Shown in pieces: positions 57,344 through 64,000 of a stretch of 64,000 bases of DNA. The translations under genes were made by a program, and so were the position numbers. The stretch comes from Salinicola endophyticus (GTDB lineage: Bacteria > Pseudomonadota > Gammaproteobacteria > Pseudomonadales > Halomonadaceae): NCBI RefSeq assembly GCF_040536835.1, contig NZ_CP159578.1, positions 3,162,001-3,226,000 on the forward strand. Reading direction: 5' to 3'. Below the pieces are notes generated by a model. The model made no database searches. It was not told where the DNA came from and saw only the letters and a program-made list of their open reading frames with translations. Positions within the stretch are counted from its first letter, which is position 1. Every line of letters starts with the position of its first letter.

Positions 57344-58228
57344 ATGACCACGACGCGGGCCGCCCAGCCCCACGGCTGGCAACTCGACCCCCTGCGCTTG
57401 GAGACCCAGCTGCGCGCCTTTCTGGCTGAGGATATCGGCCATCTCGACCTGACCGCGACGCTGATGATCGACGCCGATGCCAGCGGCCACTTCGCCATGC
57501 GCGCACGCGAGCCGATGCGCCTGGCCGGGGTCACCGCCGCCGCCCGCGCCTTCACCTGCTATGATCCGCGCATCGCGGTCAGCCCGGCCGCGGCCGACGG
57601 CGAGGACGTCGAGGCCGGGGCGCCGCTGATGCACGTGAGCGGCCCGGCCCGTAGCATTCTGACGGTGGAGCGCACCGCGCTCAATCTGATCCAGCACCTG
57701 GCCGGCATCGCCACCCTCACCGCGCGCTATGTCGAACGTATCCACGGCACCGGCGCCCAGCTGGTCGACACGCGCAAGACCACCCCGGGGCTGCGCATGC
57801 TGGAGAAGCACGCGGTCGCCTGCGGCGGTGGCCGCAACCATCGTCTGGGGCTGGATAGCGGGGTGATGCTCAAGGACAACCATATCGCGGTGTGCGGCAG
57901 CATCGCCGCCGCGGTCGCCCGCGCCCGGGCACAGCTGCCGATCCTGACGCGCATCGAGGTGGAGTGCGACCGTCTCGATCAGGTCACCCAGGCGCTGGCC
58001 GCCGGGGCCGACGTGATCATGCTCGACAACATGCCGCCGGCCGAGATGCGCCAGGCGGTGAGCGAGGTTGCCGGGCGCGCGCTGCTCGAGGCCTCCGGCG
58101 GGGTGCGCCTGGAAACCATCCGCGAGATCGCCGAAAGCGGTGTCGACTTCATCTCCGTGGGGCGGCTGACGCAGTCGGCGCCGGCGGTGGACATCGGTCT
58201 CGACGACGACAGCGCGCCAGCGGCGTAA
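57344..58228 (+). CDS. nadC: nicotinate-nucleotide pyrophosphorylase NadC
   Basis: Quinolinate phosphoribosyltransferase of 294 residues, making nicotinate mononucleotide from quinolinate and PRPP in de novo NAD synthesis. Motifs: ERTALNLIQHLAGIATLT (about 106), DTRKTTPGLRMLEKHAV (about 144, PRPP/quinolinate Arg and Lys), GGGRNHRLGLDSGVMLKDNH, and EASGGVRLETI. AAGGAG lies before ATG 57344; the longer frame to 57275 was rejected. Followed after 62 bp by a SIR2-like gene. Confidence 0.95.
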   Translation: MTTTRAAQPHGWQLDPLRLETQLRAFLAEDIGHLDLTATLMIDADASGHFAMRAREPMRLAGVTAAARAFTCYDPRIAVSPAAADGEDVEAGAPLMHVSGPARSILTVERTALNLIQHLAGIATLTARYVERIHGTGAQLVDTRKTTPGLRMLEKHAVACGGGRNHRLGLDSGVMLKDNHIAVCGSIAAAVARARAQLPILTRIEVECDRLDQVTQALAAGADVIMLDNMPPAEMRQAVSEVAGRALLEASGGVRLETIREIAESGVDFISVGRLTQSAPAVDIGLDDDSAPAA

Positions 58229-58290
58229 TCCGGCCGGCCCGGTGCAGCTCGCCCGGGTCGCCAAGCCAGCGAGCCAGACAGGAGGAGTGC

Positions 58291-59448
58291 ATGTCGAGTA
58301 CCGGCATCAACAATGCCGCCACCGTGGAGGCCTTCGGCCGGCTGATGGACGAGCTGCTGGCGGACGCCAATGGCCCGCGCAAGCCGCCGGTGGTGACCTT
58401 CTGGTGCGGCGCCGGCTTCTCCAAGGCGTGGGACCGGCGCTCGCCCACCGACGGCGAGCTGTTCGCCATCGATCTCGACGATATCCGCGACTTCCCCAAC
58501 CTGCAGCACGTGATGCACGTGATCGGCTGGGAGGACTATCGCCATCTCGACTTCGAGCGTTTCAAGAACCTGCGCTACGTGCTCGACATGCAGGTGCGCT
58601 ACCCGGATATCCGCAACCGCTACTTCGACGACCAGAACCTGCGCCTGAGCATCCATGAACTGCGCACCCTGGTGATGCGCCGCTTCACCGCCGCCTGCGA
58701 CATCCACAACGTCGACGACACCACGCTGCGGTTCAGCGCCACCGAGGTCAGCGCCGAACAGCGCGCGATCACCGACTTCTTCGCCGCGCTGGAGGATCGC
58801 GCCGATCGCGCCGGGCTGGGCGAGGCGTGGCCGCTCTATCACTTTCTCACCACCAACTACGACTTCACCATCGAGACCATTCTCGAACGTGTCTACCGCC
58901 AGCAGGCGCCGGTCTTCGGCCGGCTCTATCGCGGAGTCACGCCGCAGCGCATCTGCGGCGGCACCATCTGGGAACATCTGCCGCGCACGGTCGACCGCAA
59001 CGTGATCAAGATCAACGGCGGGTTCGAGATCCTGCCCACGCTGGAGGGGTTCGACTTCGAGTATCGCCGGCGCAGCGATGCCGAGATTCGTCAGGAGCCG
59101 CCGCTGCTGATCCTGCCCTCGCAGGTGCAGGACTACGACGAGCCCTACTTCCACCAGGTCTTCCCCAAGGCGGTGAGGCTACTGCGCGAGACCGACGTGC
59201 TGGTGGTGGTGGGCTACAGCATGCCGCAGGAGGATTCGCTGGTGCGCTTCATCCTGCGCCAGCTGGCGGAGAGCCCGCATGACGCCCGTGGCAAGCATGT
59301 CTTCGTCATCGACACCAAGAATCACGCCACCATCAAGTCGCGGCTGGAGGAGATGTTCTTCTATCTGCCGCGTATCGGCTGGCCGCGCGAGCACTACTAC
59401 AGCGGCCGCTTCGAGGACTTCTGCGCACAGGTCAGCGGCGGCGCCTGA
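58291..59448 (+). CDS. SIR2-like domain protein
   Basis: Protein of 385 residues with a SIR2-type NAD-binding Rossmann core: GAGFSKAW (40-47), TTNYD (187-191), LPSQVQDY (275-282) and VVVGYSMPQEDSL (305-317). This resembles the SIR2_2 group found in many anti-phage effectors and in stand-alone proteins. The residue where the group usually has the catalytic His (K-x-H-G) is Asn242 in KINGG, so activity may be altered. GGAGGAG precedes the ATG. It directly follows nadC in the same direction. An NADase, NAD sensor or deacylase role is possible; none is shown. Confidence 0.78.
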   Translation: MSSTGINNAATVEAFGRLMDELLADANGPRKPPVVTFWCGAGFSKAWDRRSPTDGELFAIDLDDIRDFPNLQHVMHVIGWEDYRHLDFERFKNLRYVLDMQVRYPDIRNRYFDDQNLRLSIHELRTLVMRRFTAACDIHNVDDTTLRFSATEVSAEQRAITDFFAALEDRADRAGLGEAWPLYHFLTTNYDFTIETILERVYRQQAPVFGRLYRGVTPQRICGGTIWEHLPRTVDRNVIKINGGFEILPTLEGFDFEYRRRSDAEIRQEPPLLILPSQVQDYDEPYFHQVFPKAVRLLRETDVLVVVGYSMPQEDSLVRFILRQLAESPHDARGKHVFVIDTKNHATIKSRLEEMFFYLPRIGWPREHYYSGRFEDFCAQVSGGA

Positions 59449-59450
59449 AC

Positions 59451-59933
59451 TCAGCGCTCGGCGTTGATCTTGGTCAACAGATGCAACAGCGCCACCCGCT
59501 CGGCTGGGTTGAGGCTACCCATGGTCTCCTCGGAGACCTTGAGCGCGCGCGGGGTCATCGCCGCCAGCAGCTCGCGCCCGGCGGCGGTCAGCTCGACGAT
59601 CACCTTGCGCTGGTCGCGCGGGTCCGAGGTCAGCGTCACCCAGTCACGCCCCTTCAACCGCTTGATCACGCCACGGATCGTCGCCGGATCGATCCCGGTC
59701 AGGCGCACCAGCTCGCTCAACGCGCTGGGCCCGCGTTCGGCGAGCTTGCTCAAGGTCACGAACTGGATCGGCGTCAACTGCTCGTCGCAGCTCTCGCGCT
59801 GGAAGATCGCGGTGTGGCGCTGGTAGGCCCGACGCAGCAGATGACCGACCTGCTCGCAGAAGTCGATCTCTTCCTGGGCGCCGTCGGCCTCGTCTCTGGC
59901 AATCCCTGTGGCTGCCGAATGGTGATGCAGCAT
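59451..59933 (-). CDS. MarR-family regulator
   Basis: Winged-helix regulator of 160 residues: QFVTLSKLAERGPSALSELV, then RLTGIDPATIRGVIKRLKG (about 70-88, recognition helix) and the wing DPRDQRKVIVELT. A GGGGAG site lies 11 nt before ATG 59933; a longer frame exists but is not family-like. It is convergent with the SIR2-like gene (2-nt gap). The target is unknown; it could be the XdhC/MocA operon in the opposite direction. Confidence 0.87.
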   Translation of the reverse strand: MLHHHSAATGIARDEADGAQEEIDFCEQVGHLLRRAYQRHTAIFQRESCDEQLTPIQFVTLSKLAERGPSALSELVRLTGIDPATIRGVIKRLKGRDWVTLTSDPRDQRKVIVELTAAGRELLAAMTPRALKVSEETMGSLNPAERVALLHLLTKINAER

Positions 59934-60367
59934 GGCGTCTGGCTCCCCGATTCCCGGTCGTCGCGGCGGGCGCATCTGGCCATCGACGGTAGCGGCAAAA
60001 CCGCCCACGCGCGCTCGGCTAGACGGCTGCCACGCTGGCGCCTTTCCCTGGCGCTGGCTGCCGCGCGGGCGCCGGCATGGTTCGGCGCCTGGCCGCGACG
60101 CCAGGATGATTGTCGAATAAGTGTGCAACTCCCCCGGAATAATAAAAGGTTTTTACCCCTATTTCTGTAAGCCATCAGCCTAGGCCGTGTAGGAAAAGTC
60201 GACGAGCGCAGAGAGCATCGTCCCCGCTGCGCGCCTCGACTATTGTGTAAGCTACACGTCCGCAAAACACGTCCCGCACACCCCAGCGGTGAGCGAATAC
60301 CGCGCAGCGTCCCCAGGAAGCGGCGATCGCCTAGGCGGCGCCAGCGCAGGAAAGGATTCCCAAATTC
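59934..60367. other. 434-bp divergent region with a MITE fragment
   Basis: Between marR and the xdhC-type gene. It contains an AT-rich patch (about 60115-60180) suited to promoters and a truncated MITE end at 60183-60211. Both strands have open frames, but none shows family features. Confidence 0.45.
60183..60211. mobile_element. truncated MITE-like element end
   Basis: After TA, GGCCGTGTAGGAAAAGTCG plus about ten bases matches the left end of copies A-C; the rest of the element is absent. Confidence 0.55.
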
Positions 60368-61339
60368 ATGCAACACCTCGATCTACAAGTGCTCGACACC
60401 GCGCTGCGCTGGGCCAACGCCGGCGAGACGGTGTGGCTGTGCAGCGTACTCGCCACCTTCGGCTCGTCGCCGCGGGAGCCCGGCTCGCTACTCGTGGCCC
60501 GCGCCGACGGCAGCCATGTCGGCTCGCTCTCCGGCGGCTGCGTCGAGGAGGATTTTCTCGCTCGGGTGGCCGCCGGCGAGTTCACCGACCCGCTCGAAGT
60601 CGTGCGCTATGGCGAGGGCGCCGACGAGTCCCCCCAGGTGAGCCTGCCCTGCGGGGGGATTCTCGACGTGCTGGTGGAGCGGCTGCCGGCGGATGCCGAG
60701 ACCCTGACCCAATTGGAAGTGATGCACGCGACGCTGCTCGGTCAGCGCTCGCTGGTGCGGGTGATCGATCTACCCAGCGGCCGGCGGCGCTTTACCGCCG
60801 CCACCGAAAACGGCCCGCGGGTGGCGCGTGAGGGCGACGAGGTGCGTCTGCGTCTGGGCTCGGCGCTGCGCCTGATCATCGCCGGCATCTCGCCGGTGTC
60901 GCGCTTCTGCGCCGAGTTCGCCCAGGCGCTGGGATTCGAGGTGATCGTGTGTGACCCACGTGAGGAGGCGCGGCGCGACTTCGCCGTCAGCGGGGTCGAG
61001 GTGCAGGCGGTGCTGCCCTCGCTGTTCATCGCCAGCGGTGCCTGCCACGCCGCCACCGCGGTGGTCGCGCTGACCCACGACCCGCGGATCGACGATCTGG
61101 CGATGATCGAGGCGGTGCGCACCCCGGCGTTCTACATCGGCGTGATGGGCTCGAAGCGCACCTCGCACAAGCGCGCCGAGCGCCTGGCCCGCTCCGGCGG
61201 GCTGGATGCCGAAGAGATCGCTAGGCTACACATGCCGATCGGCCTCGACCTGGACAGCAAGACCCCGGCCGAGATCGCCCTTTCGGTGGTCGCCGACGTG
61301 CTGCGGGTGCGCCGGGGCAAGGCGCGTGATGCACTCTGA
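60368..61339 (+). CDS. XdhC-family molybdenum-cofactor sulfuration/insertion protein
   Basis: XdhC/CoxI-type accessory protein of 323 residues: an N-terminal XdhC domain (TFGSSPREPGSLLV, GSLSGGCVEED, about 32-60) and a C-terminal Rossmann domain (VIVCDPREEARRDF; AFYIGVMGSKRTSHKRAERL, about 256). It prepares or delivers sulfurated Mo cofactor to xanthine-dehydrogenase-type enzymes; no such enzyme gene is in the window. It overlaps the mocA-type gene by 11 nt. Confidence 0.9.
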   Translation: MQHLDLQVLDTALRWANAGETVWLCSVLATFGSSPREPGSLLVARADGSHVGSLSGGCVEEDFLARVAAGEFTDPLEVVRYGEGADESPQVSLPCGGILDVLVERLPADAETLTQLEVMHATLLGQRSLVRVIDLPSGRRRFTAATENGPRVAREGDEVRLRLGSALRLIIAGISPVSRFCAEFAQALGFEVIVCDPREEARRDFAVSGVEVQAVLPSLFIASGACHAATAVVALTHDPRIDDLAMIEAVRTPAFYIGVMGSKRTSHKRAERLARSGGLDAEEIARLHMPIGLDLDSKTPAEIALSVVADVLRVRRGKARDAL

Positions 61340-61925
61340 CACCAGGCTAACGGGGGAGCTGGTCGGGCTGATCATGGCGGCCGGGGTCGGCCGCCGCTTC
61401 GGCAGCGACAAGCGTCGCCAGCCGCTGGCCGACGGCCGTACCCTGCTCGCCACCACGCTGACCACAGCCGCCGCGGTCTACCCGCGCCACTACGTGGTGC
61501 TACGCCCCGATGAAACACCTGCCGCCCTGGGCCTGGCCCCGGCGACACCAGTGCTGAGCGCCCCGACGGCCGCCCACGGCCTGGGCGCGAGCCTGGGCGA
61601 CGCCTTTCGTCAGCTGCTGGCGTGTGCGCCGGATGCCAGCGCCGCCGCGGTGATCCTCGGCGACATGCCGTGGCTGAGCGCGGCGAGCTGTGCGCGTCTC
61701 AACGCCCGGGCCAGCGCCGCGGCGATCGTCATCCCCCGCCATGCCGGGAAGCGCGGGCACCCGGTGATCTTCGGCCGCCGCTGGTGGCCAGAGCTGGCGC
61801 AGCTGCAAGCCGGAGAAGGCGCGCGCGACGTGGTCACCCGACACCGCCACGCGGTGGTTACACTCGATCTCGAAGACCCCGGCATCTGGCGCGACGTCGA
61901 CCGGCCCCAGGACCTGACCGACTGA
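61329..61925 (+). CDS. MocA/MobA-like molybdopterin nucleotidyltransferase
   Basis: NTP transferase of 198 residues with the nucleotide loop LIMAAGVGRRFGSDKRRQPL (about 14-33) and ILGDMPWLS (about 110). MocA makes molybdopterin cytosine dinucleotide, the form used by xanthine-dehydrogenase-type enzymes that XdhC serves, so pairing supports MocA over MobA. ATG 61329 lies inside the end of the xdhC-type gene; a GTG 3 nt earlier is an alternative. Confidence 0.88.
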   Translation: MHSDTRLTGELVGLIMAAGVGRRFGSDKRRQPLADGRTLLATTLTTAAAVYPRHYVVLRPDETPAALGLAPATPVLSAPTAAHGLGASLGDAFRQLLACAPDASAAAVILGDMPWLSAASCARLNARASAAAIVIPRHAGKRGHPVIFGRRWWPELAQLQAGEGARDVVTRHRHAVVTLDLEDPGIWRDVDRPQDLTD

Positions 61926-62020
61926 CGCCTATTCGACTGAAACCTGACCGACACACGCGCCCGACACGAGCGCGCAGCAGTCGAGCCGGCGCCATCGACC
62001 GTCTACCAGGAGAAGCGGAC

Positions 62021-62398
62021 TCAGCCGGCGAACTTGTCCCACGCCAGCAGGCCCCAGGTGGTGGCGGCCATGCCCAGCGCCAGCATCACCGCGGCGGAGC
62101 CGATATCCTTGGCGCGCCCGGAAAGCTCATGGTGCTCCGGGCCGATACGGTCGACCACCGTCTCAACGGCGCTGTTGAGCAGCTCGACGATCAGCACGAA
62201 GACACAGCTGCCCACTAGCACCAGCCACTCCACCGGGTTCTTGCCGATCCACCAGGCGAACGGCACCAGCACCGCGCACAGCGCCAGCTCCTGGCGGAAG
62301 GCGGTCTCGTTACGGAAGGCGGCGACCAACCCCTTGAGCGAGTAACCGGTGGAGTGAACCAGGTGGCGAAAGCCGGTCTTGCGCGAACTTGATTTCAT
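62021..62398 (-). CDS. dgkA: diacylglycerol kinase DgkA
   Basis: Small integral membrane kinase of 125 residues that recycles diacylglycerol to phosphatidate. Three membrane segments; conserved RNETAFRQEL (about 30), ELLNSAVETVVDR (about 70-82) and KDIGSAAVML. ATG 62398 begins the conserved protein; the longer open frame upstream was rejected. It is convergent with mocA across 95 bp without a clear terminator. Confidence 0.94.
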   Translation of the reverse strand: MKSSSRKTGFRHLVHSTGYSLKGLVAAFRNETAFRQELALCAVLVPFAWWIGKNPVEWLVLVGSCVFVLIVELLNSAVETVVDRIGPEHHELSGRAKDIGSAAVMLALGMAATTWGLLAWDKFAG

Positions 62399-62531
62399 CG
62401 GAACCTGTCGCGGTCGCCACGACGACCGCCCTCGATCGAGAACGAAGTGACCATCGACGAGCGAACCGGTGCAGTGGGCTCGGCCGTCGAGAAAAGTAAA
62501 AAGTATCGACGATGGTAGCAGAGGCACCTGA

Positions 62532-63632
<1,101 letters not shown>

Positions 63633-63660
63633 GCCGAGGCCGCGGGTCGTGACCGTTAAA

Positions 63661-63699
63661 CGCGGACAACGGGAGGCCAGCGGCTTCCCGTTGTCCGCG
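63661..63699. terminator. bidirectional hairpin terminator
   Basis: An 18-bp stem (63661-63678 with 63682-63699, one G-T pair) with loop AGC between the convergent pip gene and the partial gene at the window end. T-runs are short on both sides. Confidence 0.8.
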
Positions 63700-63711
63700 A
63701 GCCATGGCGTC

Positions 63712-64000
63712 TCAGTTCTGGGGCCGCTGCTTGGTCGCGTCGAGCCCGGTCTTCTTCTCGGTGGTGAGCTGGGTGATCTCCGCGGAGCGCTTGATCGCGC
63801 GATCGAAGACGTCCTTGAGATCGGCCAGGGCGCCGGTACTGCCGAGTGCGCCGTTGGCCGCATCGGCAAAGTTCCAGTGGCCGGAGAGACCGTCCGCGTT
63901 GGGGTTGTCGAGCGTCTCGATGGCGGTGTAGACGTCCGGATGGCTGAGCATGTAACTGGCCGCGGCGGAGACCTGCGGCGGCGTGTCACCGCCGGCATTG
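63712..64000 (-). CDS. partial gene of unknown function, C-terminal end
   Basis: Only the last 95 or so residues are in the window; the frame is open to the edge. Visible text: PQVSAAASYMLSHPDVYTAI, then LDNPNADGLSGHWNFADAAN and a Lys/Thr-rich C-terminus ending QRPQN. The pattern (A)ASYxLxHPDxxxAIxTL...ADGxxxxWxF loosely recalls repeats in type III translocator-like HrpF/NopX/HrpK proteins, but the fragment is too short to decide. No function is assigned. Confidence 0.6.
   Translation of the reverse strand, partial: NAGGDTPPQVSAAASYMLSHPDVYTAIETLDNPNADGLSGHWNFADAANGALGSTGALADLKDVFDRAIKRSAEITQLTTEKKTGLDATKQRPQN

Overview
The window looks like a chromosomal segment of a high-GC gammaproteobacterium, most likely a halophile of the Halomonadaceae (Halomonas, Salinicola or Chromohalobacter relatives). 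This is inferred from base composition and gene repertoire: MtlE-type polyol ABC transporter, NasR, KatG, DUF3581 and YchJ. No rRNA or tRNA gene was seen.

Layout. 1-6.4 kb: a polyol (mannitol/sorbitol) ABC operon, mtlEFGK plus a HAD phosphatase, with a SorC-type regulator. 6.5-10.2 kb: a PhoPQ-like two-component system next to divergent PepSY-domain genes. 10.4-31.9 kb: a nitrogen-scavenging supercluster. It holds nasR, a nitrate/nitrite transporter, a complete reductive pyrimidine-degradation island (NCS1 permease, beta-ureidopropionase, dihydropyrimidinase, preT, preA, RutR-like regulator), cobA, the assimilatory nitrate reductase nasA, its FAD electron-transfer partner, nirB, nirD, nirC, and a cyanase gene broken by an in-frame stop. 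31.9-45.6 kb: acetyltransferases, YjdM/PhnA, an acetylpolyamine amidohydrolase-like protein, a K+ channel, an MscS channel, a MocR regulator, PaiB, TrhO and YrbL. 45.9-64 kb: glnE, katG, a GlxA-type regulator, an OprB porin, an MFS transporter, an Na+/solute symporter with a small partner protein, nadC, a SIR2-like protein, MarR, XdhC/MocA, dgkA, pip and a partial gene.

The strongest regulatory signal is a set of three leaders in the nitrate cluster. Each has a hairpin with a six-base loop (A at position 1, G at position 4) whose 3' arm overlaps the 5' arm of an intrinsic terminator. This is the architecture expected for ANTAR antitermination by the locally encoded NasR. Two leaders also have a good sigma-54 (-24/-12) promoter placed so that a first hexaloop hairpin would begin at about +3. 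Nitrogen limitation (sigma-54) and nitrate (NasR) would then jointly gate transport, nitrate reduction and nitrite reduction.

The second theme is repeats. A family of about 140-bp MITE-like elements flanked by TA occurs five times plus two fragments. One copy splits a cupin gene and another supplies the stop codon of yrbL. Several short tandem arrays (13, 14, 16, 21 and 75 bp) lie between genes, and in-frame arrays (27 bp in nasA, 30 bp in nirD) lie inside genes.
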